Shown here piece after piece: positions 45,198 to 53,171 of a stretch of DNA of 64,000 nucleotides. The DNA lies in NCBI RefSeq assembly GCF_002920535.1, contig NZ_PQSS01000004.1, positions 62,001 to 126,000 of the forward strand, read 5' to 3'. How positions within the stretch are numbered: position 1 is the first letter of the stretch; every line of letters begins with the position of its first letter. The notes beneath the pieces are model-generated. The model made no database searches. It saw nothing but the letters and a program-made list of their open reading frames with translations, and was not told the origin of the DNA. A program made the position numbers and the translations under genes. Origin of the DNA: Streptomyces sp. Ru71 (lineage in GTDB: Bacteria > Actinomycetota > Actinomycetes > Streptomycetales > Streptomycetaceae).

Positions 45198-45221
45198 ATT
45201 TACTAGGACGTCCTAGTAAAT
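45198..45221. promoter_or_regulatory. Perfect 24-bp palindrome upstream of icmA
   Basis: The half-site is ATTTACTAGGAC, mirrored exactly. It lies 9-32 bp before the icmA ATG and is much AT-richer than its surroundings. Its position suggests a repressor operator or roadblock at the icmA promoter. Confidence 0.85.
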
Positions 45222-45232
45222 GTCGATGGCTG

Positions 45233-45256
45233 ACCGCCGTACAGGTGTACGGCGGT
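45233..45256 (-). terminator. Hairpin after the first DUF3817 gene
   Basis: A perfect 10-bp stem (45233-45242 with 45247-45256) with an AGGT tetraloop lies 30 nt after the DUF3817 stop, on the side of icmA. Confidence 0.7.
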
Positions 45257-45285
45257 GGGGTCCGGGGCCCGCAGGACCGGCGCGG

Positions 45286-45624
45286 TCAGGCCTTGGCGGC
45301 CACGGGGGCCGGGTCGCCGGCCGCGGCCTCCAGCTCGCGGCTGATCCTGCGCTCGACGAAGAAGGCGGCCGTCGGGATGGTGCCCGCGAGCAGCACCCAC
45401 AGCTGCTTGCCGACCGGCCACTTCGCCTTGGAACCGAGGTCGAAGGCGAAGACCAGGTACAGGACGTACAGCCAGCCGTGCGCGATACCGACGACCTTGA
45501 CGAAGCTGTCCGCCCCGTCCATGTCGATGCCGTACTTGGCGACGCAGCCCAGGGTCAGCAGGACCAGCAGCACGCCCGTCACGTAGGCCATGACGCGGTA
45601 GCGGGTCAGCACGCTCTTCTTCAT
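45286..45624 (-). CDS. DUF3817 family membrane protein (copy 1)
   Basis: 112 residues, about three transmembrane helices: VMAYVTGVLLVLLTLGCVAKYG, VVGIAHGWLYVLYLVFAFDLG and LWVLLAGTIPTAAFFVERRI. The HGWLYVLYLVFAFDLGSKAKWP and IPTAAFFVERR blocks are shared with the second copy at 48904-49248. Function unknown. ATG 45624; the ribosome site is weak. It follows MarR on the same strand, 68 nt away. Confidence 0.88.
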   Translation of the reverse strand: MKKSVLTRYRVMAYVTGVLLVLLTLGCVAKYGIDMDGADSFVKVVGIAHGWLYVLYLVFAFDLGSKAKWPVGKQLWVLLAGTIPTAAFFVERRISRELEAAAGDPAPVAAKA

Positions 45625-45692
45625 GGCTTCGAGCGTAACCGCCCGTTCCGGGAGATCTTGCCCGGGGTCACGTGGACCGGGTCACTCCCGGG

Positions 45693-46202
45693 TCACTGCT
45701 CCTCGAAGTCCTTGGCGGCGATGCGCAGCGGGCGCAGCAGCGCGAAGATCTCCCCGCACTCCTCGGCGTCGTACACCCCGAGGCCGAAGTCCATCGCCAT
45801 CAGGTCGCGGGTGGCGGCCTCGACGACCTCGCGGCCCTTGGCGGTGATGGAGGCCAGGGTGCCGCGGCCGTCGTTGGGGTTGGGCCGCTTGGCCACCAGA
45901 CCGGACCTGACCAGGCGGTCCACGGTGTTCGTCACGGAGGTGGGGTGCACCATGAGGCGCTCGCCGATCTTGGACATCGGCAGCTCGCCCTCCTTGGAGA
46001 AGGTGAGCAGCACCAGCGCCTCGTACCGCGCGAACGTCAGCCCGTACGGCTTGACCACCGCGTCCACCTCGGCGAGCAGGATCTGGTGCGCACGCATGAT
46101 CGACGTGATCGCACCCATGGCCGGGACATTGCCCCAGCGCTGCTTCCACAGCTCGTCTGCGCGGGCGATGGGGTCGAACGGGAGGCTCAGAGGCTTCGGC
46201 AC
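45693..46202 (-). CDS. MarR family regulator
   Basis: 169 residues. LTFARYEALVLLTFSKEGELPMSKIGERLMVHPTSVTNTVDRLVRSGLVAKRPNPNDGRGTLASITAKGREVV is a complete MarR winged helix. GTG 46202 with AGGG 9 nt upstream. It lies 11 nt after the MFS gene on the same strand and shortly before DUF3817 and icmA, so the perfect palindrome at icmA could be its site. That link is only inferred from proximity. Confidence 0.92.
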   Translation of the reverse strand: MPKPLSLPFDPIARADELWKQRWGNVPAMGAITSIMRAHQILLAEVDAVVKPYGLTFARYEALVLLTFSKEGELPMSKIGERLMVHPTSVTNTVDRLVRSGLVAKRPNPNDGRGTLASITAKGREVVEAATRDLMAMDFGLGVYDAEECGEIFALLRPLRIAAKDFEEQ

Positions 46203-46213
46203 GTCATCAGACC

Positions 46214-47533
46214 CTACCGGTCGGTCATATGCCGGTCAGCCCCGTCTCGCGTTTCGGTCGCCGCCGCCCGCCTCCGCGTCCGCCGGGCCCCGGCCGCCAG
46301 CAGCGCGCAGACCGCGCTGCCCGCCACCCCGGCGCCCGCGACGGTCGCGGTCACCCCGGCGAACTCGGCCACCGCGCCGGCCAGCGCCATGCCCACGCCC
46401 TGGGTCGTCATCAGGCCCGCGGTGAGCAGGGTCATCGCCCGCCCGCGCAGCTCCTCGGGCACGTCCCGGACCAGCCACTGGTCCAGGCCCAGGGTGTAGG
46501 CGGCACCGGCCCCGGAGACGACGAGCAGCGCGAGCGACGCCGCCGGCCCCGGGTGCAGCGCGTACCCGGCGTAGGGCAGCAGGCTCAGGCAGACCAGCGG
46601 CAGCGCGATCCGCTCGCGGGCGGCCGGACGCAGCCGGGAGCCGGCCAGCACCTCGCCGGCGATCGTGCCGACCGGCAGCGCGCACATCAGCAGGCCCAGC
46701 CCGCCTGAGCCGACGCCCAGCTCGGCGGCGTACGGCGCGGCCAGCGCCTCCGGCACGACGGCGAACAGCGGCGGGATCCAGAACAGGAGCAGCAGGGCCC
46801 TGACCCGGCGGTGCGCGAGCACCTGCCGCGCCCCGCGCAGCGAGTCGGCGACGAGGGCCCCGCCGTCCCGCGCCCGGGCGGGCCGCCGCCGGGTGCCGAG
46901 CCGCAGCAGCGCGGCGGAGGCGAGGAAGGTCCCGACGGTGATCAGCAGGGCGTGCCGCGGCGATACGGCGGTGAGCAGCACGCCGCCGAGGCCGAACCCG
47001 GTGAGCAGCGCGCCCTGCGAGACGATCCGCAGCAGGGAGCGGCCGAGCACGAACAGGTCGCCGTCGCCGAGGATGTCGGCGAGGGTCGCCATCCGGGTGC
47101 CCTGGAAGACCGGCGCGACGACGGCGAGGCAGCAGCGCAACGCGAGCAGCACGGCGATCCCGGTACCCGGGGCGGCCATCGGCACCACGCACCCCGCGCA
47201 CACCAGATCACACACCACGAGCACCCGCCGGGCGGGGTACCGGTCGGCGAGCCCGGCGAGCAGCGTCCCACCGACCAGGTTGGGCAGAAACCCGAGCGCG
47301 AAGGTGAGCGCACTGAGCAGCGGCGACCCGGTCCTGTCGAATACCAACACGGACAACGAGATCTCCGCGACGACCAGCCCCAGCAACGAGAACGCGTGCG
47401 CGGCGAAGACGGCCCGGAACTCACGCACCGCAAAGAGCCCCCGGTAACCGACGGCCCCCACCCCCACCCGGAGCGCGGGCGGGGGCGTGGCTGTGGGCGT
47501 GGGGCCCGGGTGGGGGCCGGTCGGTTCGGGCAT
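46214..47533 (-). CDS. MFS transporter
   Basis: 439 residues, about 12 helices, in the group of enterobactin-exporter-like or macrolide-efflux-like MFS proteins: FRAVFAAHAFSLLGLVVAEISLSVLVFDRTGSPLLSALTFALGFLPNLVGGTLLAGLADRYPARRVLVVCD contains MFS motif A. A Pro-rich N-terminal tail precedes helix 1. ATG 47533; no clear ribosome site. It is divergent from an ArsR-type regulator that probably controls it, and 11 nt upstream of marR on the same strand. The substrate is unknown. Confidence 0.92.
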   Translation of the reverse strand: MPEPTGPHPGPTPTATPPPALRVGVGAVGYRGLFAVREFRAVFAAHAFSLLGLVVAEISLSVLVFDRTGSPLLSALTFALGFLPNLVGGTLLAGLADRYPARRVLVVCDLVCAGCVVPMAAPGTGIAVLLALRCCLAVVAPVFQGTRMATLADILGDGDLFVLGRSLLRIVSQGALLTGFGLGGVLLTAVSPRHALLITVGTFLASAALLRLGTRRRPARARDGGALVADSLRGARQVLAHRRVRALLLLFWIPPLFAVVPEALAAPYAAELGVGSGGLGLLMCALPVGTIAGEVLAGSRLRPAARERIALPLVCLSLLPYAGYALHPGPAASLALLVVSGAGAAYTLGLDQWLVRDVPEELRGRAMTLLTAGLMTTQGVGMALAGAVAEFAGVTATVAGAGVAGSAVCALLAAGARRTRRRAAATETRDGADRHMTDR

Positions 47534-47573
47534 GGGCAGAAGGCTGCCCGGCAGGCCCGCACCGGCCTAGACT

Positions 47574-47589
47574 TTCGGCTCTGGCCGAA
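47574..47589. promoter_or_regulatory. Inverted repeat TTCGGC-TCTG-GCCGAA, candidate ArsR-type operator
   Basis: A perfect 6-4-6 repeat directly after a TAGACT hexamer (47568-47573) that could be the -10 of the regulator gene. The repeat would then cover its transcription start, a good autorepression site, and lies between the regulator and the MFS gene. Confidence 0.6.
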
Positions 47590-47605
47590 TCTTCCGGAGG
47601 CGTCC

Positions 47606-48592
47606 GTGTCGCCGTCGCGACTGCACTTCGCGGAGGGTGACTTCCTGCGCTGCCGCTTCGCCCTGTCGCCGCTGTGGGAGACCCAGGAGGTCGTCCGCAC
47701 GCTCAAGCGGACCGAGCGGCACGGCTATCACGCGCCCTGGCTGCGCAGGACCCGCGAGGCGGCCGGCCGGCTGGACCTGGGCGCGCTGTGGCTGCTGATG
47801 CCGTGGCGCGGCCACTCCCCCGACTGGCTGTGCCCGCCGCCCACGGGCCCCGCGGCGACGTTCGAGGAGGAGATCGCCGCGGTGCGCGCCGCCGATCCGG
47901 AGGCCGCCCGCGCCGACACGGCCCGCTCCCTCGCCGACACCCCGGGCGCGCTGGAGTCGGCGCGGGGCCGGGCCTGGCTCGCGGACCCGGAACTGATGAT
48001 CTCGGAGCTGGCGGACGCGCTGGAGGAGGTCTGGCACACCCTGGTGGCGCCGGACTGGCCCCGGCTGCGCGCGCTGCTGGAGGCCGACATCGCCTTCCAC
48101 TCCCGGCGGCTGGCCGAGGTCGGCCTGGGCGGGCTGCTGCCGGAGATCAACCGGGGCTTCGGCTGGCACGCCGGGACGCTCACGGTGGAGTACCGGGGCG
48201 AGCACGAGCGGCATCTCGGCGGGCAGGGCCTGGTGCTCATGCCGAGCGTGTTCATCTGGCCGGACGTGGTCAGCACCTTCGAGCCGCCGTGGCAGCCGAC
48301 GCTGGTCTACCCGGCGCGGGGCATCGCGGGACTGTGGGCCGAGCCTGCCGACCGTGCCCCCGACTCGCTGGTGCGGCTGCTGGGCCGCGGCCGGGCCGCC
48401 GTTCTGACGGCCCTGGCGGACCCGGCGAGCACCACCGCCCTCGCCCACCGCCTCGGCCTGGCCCCGTCCTCGGTCTCCGCCCATCTGACGGCACTGCGCG
48501 AGGCCGGCCTGCTCACGGCCCGCCGCTACGGCCACCAGGTGCTGTACGAGCGGACCCCGCTGGGGATGGCGCTGGCGGCGGGCGGGGACTGA
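47606..48592 (+). CDS. DUF5937/ArsR-type helix-turn-helix regulator
   Basis: 328 residues. The N-terminal about 230 residues are the DUF5937-like part (LHFAEGDFLRCRFALSPLWETQEVVRTL, ...LTVEYRGEHERHLGGQGLVLMPSVFIWPDV). The C-terminal winged helix is RAAVLTALADPASTTALAHRLGLAPSSVSAHLTALREAGLLTARRYGHQVLYERTPLG, ArsR type. There are no obvious metal-site cysteines, so a small-molecule ligand is likelier. GTG 47606 follows GGAGG by 5 nt. It probably represses itself and the divergent MFS gene. Confidence 0.88.
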   Translation: MSPSRLHFAEGDFLRCRFALSPLWETQEVVRTLKRTERHGYHAPWLRRTREAAGRLDLGALWLLMPWRGHSPDWLCPPPTGPAATFEEEIAAVRAADPEAARADTARSLADTPGALESARGRAWLADPELMISELADALEEVWHTLVAPDWPRLRALLEADIAFHSRRLAEVGLGGLLPEINRGFGWHAGTLTVEYRGEHERHLGGQGLVLMPSVFIWPDVVSTFEPPWQPTLVYPARGIAGLWAEPADRAPDSLVRLLGRGRAAVLTALADPASTTALAHRLGLAPSSVSAHLTALREAGLLTARRYGHQVLYERTPLGMALAAGGD

Positions 48593-48604
48593 GGGTCTGG
48601 TCGG

Positions 48605-48907
48605 CTACTGCTCGGCCGCCAGGTGCCGCTCGACCGTCTCCACCTTGGAGGTGAGGCCGTCGGTCACACCGGGCCGGATGTCGGCCTTGAGGACCAGGGA
48701 CACCCGAGGAGCGCGCGCCTCGACGGCGGCGACGGCCCGCTTGACGACGTCCATGACCTCGTCCCACGACTCACCCTCGATCGAGGTGAACATCGCGTCG
48801 GTGCGGTTGGGCAGCCCGGACTCGCGGACCACACGGACGGCGTCGGCGACGTACTCCCCCACGTCCTCGCCGACGCCGAGGGGCGTCACGGAGAAGGCGA
48901 CGATCAT
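48605..48907 (-). CDS. MTH1187/YkoF family thiamine-binding protein
   Basis: 100 residues. The [32 protein letters not shown] start, [44 protein letters not shown] core and ferredoxin-like length match the MTH1187 family, cytoplasmic proteins thought to bind thiamine. ATG 48907 overlaps the stop of the upstream DUF3817 gene (ATGA), so the two are cotranscribed. It ends 12 nt from the convergent regulator gene. Confidence 0.9.
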   Translation of the reverse strand: MIVAFSVTPLGVGEDVGEYVADAVRVVRESGLPNRTDAMFTSIEGESWDEVMDVVKRAVAAVEARAPRVSLVLKADIRPGVTDGLTSKVETVERHLAAEQ

Positions 48908-49248
48908 GCTCCCACCATTCCTTCCTTGCGGGCCCGGGCGGCGATGACGGCGTCCTCGGCCTCGCGGCGCAGCTTGCGCTCGGCGAAGAAGCCACCGGTG
49001 GGCAGGACCGACAGCACGAAGTAGAGGGCGGCGGTCTTCAGCGGCCACTTGGCGCGGTTCCAGGCGTCCGCCCAGAAGATCACGTAGAGCACGAAGAGAA
49101 CGCCGTGGACCATGCCCATCACGGGCACCGCGTCGAAGTCCGTGGTCCGCTTCAGCACCGAGCAGACGAGCAGGATCAGGAAGGACACGGCCTCGGGTGC
49201 GGAGACCAGGCGGAGGCGGCGGAGGGCGGTGGCGGTCTTGATGTCCAC
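48904..49248 (-). CDS. DUF3817 family membrane protein (copy 2)
   Basis: 114 residues, about three helices: [41 protein letters not shown] and [21 protein letters not shown]. It is clearly paralogous to 45286-45624 (HGxLxVLY and PTxxFFxERxL in both). GTG 49248 has AAGGTGA 4 nt upstream. It is coupled to the thiamine-binding protein gene by ATGA. The function is unknown. Confidence 0.9.
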   Translation of the reverse strand: MDIKTATALRRLRLVSAPEAVSFLILLVCSVLKRTTDFDAVPVMGMVHGVLFVLYVIFWADAWNRAKWPLKTAALYFVLSVLPTGGFFAERKLRREAEDAVIAARARKEGMVGA

Positions 49249-49403
49249 GGGTCACCTTCGGTCGGGGGGTACGGCTGCCGTTTGTGAACGGACGCACAAG
49301 CGTTCACCCATTGTGGCAAACCCCGCCCGTAGGGGTCCGCTCAGGGTCGTTCTCCACCCACGGGCCCTGTCCTCTCCCACCACCGCACGGCTACTTTCTG
49401 CGC

Positions 49404-50042
49404 GTGGCGATGTTCCGACTGCAAGGCAGCAAGGTGCTCGCCGTCGACATGACCGGGGACGCCGTGAAGGCGAAGAACGGCTCGATGGTCGCGTACGACG
49501 GGCAGATGGCCTTCAAGAAGCTGTCCGGGGGCGGTGAGGGTCTGCGGGGGATGGTGACCCGGCGGCTCACCGGGGAGCAGATGACGGTGATGGAGGTGAG
49601 GGGGCAGGGGACCTGCTGGTTCGCGGACCGCGCGGCGGAGATCAATCTGGTGACCCTCCAGGGGGACAAGCTGTACGTCGAGTCGAGCAATCTGCTCGCG
49701 ACCGACGCCGCTCTGCGCACGGGCACGACGTTCACCGGGCTGCGCGGGGCCTCGCAGGGCAACGGGCTGTTCACGACGACGGTGGAGGGGCACGGCCAGG
49801 CGGCGATCACCTCGGACGGGCCGGCGGTGGTGCTGCGGGTGTCGCCGCAGTACCCGCTGAGCGTGGACCCGGGCGCGTACATCGCCCACCAGGGGAATCT
49901 GCGGCAGTCCTTCCAGTCGGGTGTGACGTTCCGCACGCTCATGGGCGAGGGCGGCGGCGAGGCCTTCCAGATCCGGTTCGAGGGGGACGGGCTGGTGTAC
50001 GTGCAGCCGAGCGAGCGCAACACGATCGCGGGGGACGTCTGA
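49404..50042 (+). CDS. AIM24 family protein (first of three)
   Basis: 212 residues, TRAP-like beta fold of the AIM24 family. MFRLQGSKVLAVDMTGDAVKAKNGSMVAYDGQMAFKKLSGG, EVRGQGTCWFADRAAEINLVTLQGDKLYVESSNLLATD and VEGHGQAAITSDGPAVVLRVSPQYPLSVDPGAYIAHQG are typical. The function in bacteria is unknown; the yeast protein is mitochondrial. GTG 49404 is supported by TACTTT (49392-49397), 6 nt before it, predicting a leaderless mRNA; ATG 49410 is possible. It heads an operon of three AIM24 genes with gaps of 1 nt and a 4-nt overlap. Confidence 0.9.
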   Translation: MAMFRLQGSKVLAVDMTGDAVKAKNGSMVAYDGQMAFKKLSGGGEGLRGMVTRRLTGEQMTVMEVRGQGTCWFADRAAEINLVTLQGDKLYVESSNLLATDAALRTGTTFTGLRGASQGNGLFTTTVEGHGQAAITSDGPAVVLRVSPQYPLSVDPGAYIAHQGNLRQSFQSGVTFRTLMGEGGGEAFQIRFEGDGLVYVQPSERNTIAGDV

Positions 50043-50043
50043 G

Positions 50044-50694
50044 ATGGCCTTCCGTGAGATCAACTCCAAGATGGTCGAGGCCACGGTGGCACCGGGGCAG
50101 CGGCTGTACAGCCAGCGCGGGGCGATGCTGGCCTACCGGGGCGAGGTGTCCTTCACCCCGAACGTCCAGGGCGGCCAGGGCGGGCTCATGTCGATGATCG
50201 GGCGGCGGATCGCGAACGAGGCGACGCCGCTGATGACCGTCGAGGGCAGCGGCACGGTGCTGTTCGGGCACGGCGGCCACCACGTCCAGGTCCTCCACCT
50301 CACCGGCGACACGCTGTACGTCGAGTCCGACCGGCTGCTCGCCTTCGAGGGCACCCTGACGCAGGGCACCGTGTTCCTGGGCGCGCAGGGCGGCGTGATG
50401 GGCATGGTCCGGGGCCAGGTCAGCGGGCAGGGGCTGTTCACCACGACCCTCAAGGGCCACGGCGCGGTCGCCGTGATGGCGCACGGCGGGGTCTTCGAGA
50501 TCCCGATCACCCCGCAGCGGCCGGTGCACGTCGACCCGCAGGCCTATGTCGCCCACCACGGCGACGTGCGCAACAAGCTGTCCACCGCCCTCGGCTGGCG
50601 GGACATGGTGGGCCGCGGCTCCGGCGAGGCGTTCCAGCTGGAGCTCAGCGGCAGCGGTGCGGTCTACGTCCAGGCCTCGGAGGAGAAGCTGTGA
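50044..50694 (+). CDS. AIM24 family protein (second of three)
   Basis: 216 residues. MAFREINSKMVEATVAPGQRLYSQRGAMLAYRGEVSFTP and TVEGSGTVLFGHGGHHVQVLHLTGDTLYVESDRLLAFEGTLTQGTVFLGAQGGVMGMVRGQVSGQGLFTTTLKGHGAVAVMAHGG show the AIM24 repeat-like beta architecture with a glycine-rich centre. Its start lies 1 nt after the preceding stop, and its own stop overlaps the third gene (GTGA). It presumably forms a mixed complex with its neighbours. Confidence 0.92.
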   Translation: MAFREINSKMVEATVAPGQRLYSQRGAMLAYRGEVSFTPNVQGGQGGLMSMIGRRIANEATPLMTVEGSGTVLFGHGGHHVQVLHLTGDTLYVESDRLLAFEGTLTQGTVFLGAQGGVMGMVRGQVSGQGLFTTTLKGHGAVAVMAHGGVFEIPITPQRPVHVDPQAYVAHHGDVRNKLSTALGWRDMVGRGSGEAFQLELSGSGAVYVQASEEKL

Positions 50695-51488
50695 GCACCC
50701 CCTACGGCGCCGGGCCGGTCGTGCACGACCCGGCGACCCTGCCCGCCGACGACAACGTCAACGCGTACACCTTCTGCGTGGAGCTCAAGGGCAGCCAGTG
50801 GTTCCTGCAGAAGGGGAAGATGATCGCCTACTACGGGGCGATCGAGTTCAACGGCATCGGGCACGGCCGGCTGGACCGTCTGGTCCGCACGGCGTTCCAT
50901 TCGCCTCTGCACGCGAGCGACTGGGTGGTGGCCGAGGGCTCGGGCAAGATGCTGCTCGCCGACCGGGCCTTCGATGTCAATTCGTATGACTTGGATGACG
51001 GCAATCTGACCGTTCGCTCGGGCAATCTGCTTGCTTTTCAGCCAAGTCTGTCGCTCAAGCAGTCGATCGTGCCGGGCTTTCTGACCCTGATCGGAACCGG
51101 GAAGTTCGTGGCCGCATCTAACGGTCCGGTGGTGTTCATGGAACCCCCGCTCCGGGTGGACCCCCAGGCGCTCGTCGGCTGGGCCGACTGCCCGTCCCCG
51201 TGCCATCACTACGACCACGGGTACCTGACGGGTGTACTGGGCGGTCTACGTGCGATGACGGGCCTGGGCGGGGTGTCCGGAGAGGAGCATCAGTTCGAGT
51301 TCGTGGGGGCGGGCACGGTCCTGCTCCAGTCGACGGAGACACTCATGGCGGAACAGCCGTCGGGGGCACCTCCCGCACAGCCGGGGGTACCCGGTGCCGG
51401 CGGGGCGCACGGTCCGGCCGGAGGGCAGTCGGGGGTACCGCGCCTTCCCGGACAGCTGGGCGACCTCCAGCGTCGCTTCGGGCTGTGA
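50691..51488 (+). CDS. AIM24 family protein (third of three)
   Basis: 265 residues. It has the same fold (NVNAYTFCVELKGSQWFLQKGKMIAYYGAIEFNGIG, WVVAEGSGKMLLADRAFDVNSYDLDDGNLTVRSGNLLAFQPSLSL, FVAASNGPVVFMEPPLRVDPQALVGWADCPSPCHHY), plus a unique CPSPCHHYDHG segment that could bind a metal and a roughly 50-residue Pro/Gly/Ala tail. GTG 50691 overlaps the second gene's stop. Last gene of the operon. Confidence 0.9.
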   Translation: MSTPYGAGPVVHDPATLPADDNVNAYTFCVELKGSQWFLQKGKMIAYYGAIEFNGIGHGRLDRLVRTAFHSPLHASDWVVAEGSGKMLLADRAFDVNSYDLDDGNLTVRSGNLLAFQPSLSLKQSIVPGFLTLIGTGKFVAASNGPVVFMEPPLRVDPQALVGWADCPSPCHHYDHGYLTGVLGGLRAMTGLGGVSGEEHQFEFVGAGTVLLQSTETLMAEQPSGAPPAQPGVPGAGGAHGPAGGQSGVPRLPGQLGDLQRRFGL

Positions 51489-51580
51489 GCGGTAGTCTGC
51501 GGAGTGTGACGTCGAACGCGTGCGCACTGTCACACCACCCTCAGTAGTTCGCCTTTCAACTTCTTAGGTAGACTTCATTC

Positions 51581-52057
51581 ATGGAGACCGAGACGGCCAC
51601 CCGGTGGCTGACGGATGCGGAGCAGTGTGCCTGGCGTACTCATCTGGACGTCAACAGGCTGCTGACGTACCAGCTCGAAAAGGATCTGCAGCCGTTCGGC
51701 CTGACAATGAACGACTACGAGATCCTGGTGAACCTCTCCGAGTCGGAGGACCAGCGGATGCGGATGAGTGACCTCGCCTCCGCCACGCTGCAGTCCAAGA
51801 GCCGGCTCTCCCACCAGATCACGCGCATGGAGAACGCGGACCTCGTGCGCCGGGAGAACTGCGAGTCCGACCGGCGCGGACTGTACGCCGTGCTCACCGA
51901 GCACGGCATGGAGACGATGAAGAAGGTCGCACCCCACCACGTGGACTCCGTGCGCCGCCACTTCATCGACCTCCTGTCCCCGGAGGCCCTCACCGAGCTC
52001 GACAAGGCGCTGAGGCCGATCGCAGACCACCTGCGCACCCAACGCGGCCGCCCCTGA
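51581..52057 (+). CDS. MarR family regulator
   Basis: 158 residues. LTMNDYEILVNLSESEDQRMRMSDLASATLQSKSRLSHQITRMENADLVRRENCESDRRGLYAVLTEHGMETM is the MarR winged helix. ATG 51581 has no ribosome site; TAGACT (51569-51574) ends 6 nt before it, predicting a leaderless transcript. The AT-rich 92-nt upstream region (51540-51580) likely holds its autoregulatory site. It is convergent with meaB. The ligand is unknown. Confidence 0.93.
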   Translation: METETATRWLTDAEQCAWRTHLDVNRLLTYQLEKDLQPFGLTMNDYEILVNLSESEDQRMRMSDLASATLQSKSRLSHQITRMENADLVRRENCESDRRGLYAVLTEHGMETMKKVAPHHVDSVRRHFIDLLSPEALTELDKALRPIADHLRTQRGRP

Positions 52058-52102
52058 GAAACGCGATTGGCTGGTCGCGCCGGTTCCCTCGGCGCCCCGT
52101 GA

Positions 52103-52131
52103 GGGGCGCGGGGAACTGCGCGACCAGCCAC
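52103..52131. repeat. Intergenic repeat, copy 3
   Basis: GGGGCGCGGGGAACTGCGCG followed by ACCAGCCAC, one base different from 22768-22796. It lies between the convergent marR and meaB genes. Just before it, GGCGCCCC can pair with GGGGCGC to give a stem. Confidence 0.75.
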
Positions 52132-52158
52132 GACGCGTCCGCAGCCGGGGGACGGCCG

Positions 52159-53130
52159 TCAGACCGACGGCGTCGCCCCCTCGGTGAGCCCGGCGACCAG
52201 CTCGTCCGCCGCCCGGTAGGGGTCCAGCTCGCCGGCGACGATCCGCTCGGCCAGCGTCGGCAGATGCCGATCCCCGTGCAGATCGCCGATACGCTCCCGC
52301 AAAGCCGTGACCGCGATGGTCTCGACCTCGCGCGCCGCGCGCGCCAGGCGGCGCTCGGCGAGAACCCCGCGCTCCTCCATCCACGCGCGGTGCTTCTCCA
52401 GCGCCTCCACGACCTCGTCGACGCCCTCGGCACGCGCCGCGACCGTCTTGACGATCGGCGGGCGCCAGTCGCCGGCGGCGCGGGCCTCGCCGAGCCCCAG
52501 CATGTGGTTCAGCTCGCGGGCGGTGGCGTCGGCGCCGTCGCGGTCGGCCTTGTTGACGACGTAGACGTCACCGATCTCCAGGATTCCGGCCTTCGCCGCC
52601 TGGATGCCGTCGCCCATGCCCGGCGCGAGCAGCACGACGCTCGTGTCCGCCTGGGAGGCGATCTCGACCTCGGACTGGCCGACGCCGACGGTCTCCACCA
52701 GGATCACGTCGCAGCCCGCCGCGTCCAGCACGCGGATCGCCTGCGGGGCGGCCCAGGCGAGGCCGCCCAGGTGGCCGCGGGTCGCCATGGAGCGGATGTA
52801 GACCCCGGGGTCGGAGGCGTGCTCCGACATCCGCACCCGGTCGCCGAGCAGGGCGCCGCCCGAGAAGGGGGACGACGGGTCGACGGCCAGGACGCCGACC
52901 CGCTTGCCCTGCTTGCGGTACGCCGTGACCAGCGCGGAGGTGGAGGTGGACTTGCCGACGCCGGGGGAACCCGTCAGGCCGACGACGTAGGCGTTGCCGG
53001 TCAGCGGGGCCAGCGCCGCCATGACCTCCCTCAGCTGCGGGGACGCCCCCTCCACCAGGGAGATCAGCCGGGCCACGGCACGCGGCCGGCCTTCCCTGGC
53101 CTGGGCCACCAGCGAGGAGACGTCCTGCAT
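52159..53130 (-). CDS. meaB: MeaB-type G3E GTPase, chaperone of B12-dependent mutases
   Basis: 323 residues. VVGLTGSPGVGKSTSTSAL (Walker A, Lys60), VLAVDPSSPFSGGALLGDRVRM, VILVETVGVGQSEVEIA and VVNKAD are the MeaB/ArgK GTPase motifs. The protein loads adenosylcobalamin into methylmalonyl-CoA or isobutyryl-CoA mutase and protects it from inactivation. ATG 53130 is preferred, with GGAG 5 nt upstream; GTG 53145 would add five residues. It lies 41 nt after the thiolase gene on the same strand. icmA is 7 kb away in the same orientation. Confidence 0.96.
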   Translation of the reverse strand: MQDVSSLVAQAREGRPRAVARLISLVEGASPQLREVMAALAPLTGNAYVVGLTGSPGVGKSTSTSALVTAYRKQGKRVGVLAVDPSSPFSGGALLGDRVRMSEHASDPGVYIRSMATRGHLGGLAWAAPQAIRVLDAAGCDVILVETVGVGQSEVEIASQADTSVVLLAPGMGDGIQAAKAGILEIGDVYVVNKADRDGADATARELNHMLGLGEARAAGDWRPPIVKTVAARAEGVDEVVEALEKHRAWMEERGVLAERRLARAAREVETIAVTALRERIGDLHGDRHLPTLAERIVAGELDPYRAADELVAGLTEGATPSV

Positions 53131-53171
53131 CACTGCTCCGTTCACATCAGGGTCGTACGAGGAAACGAGAC

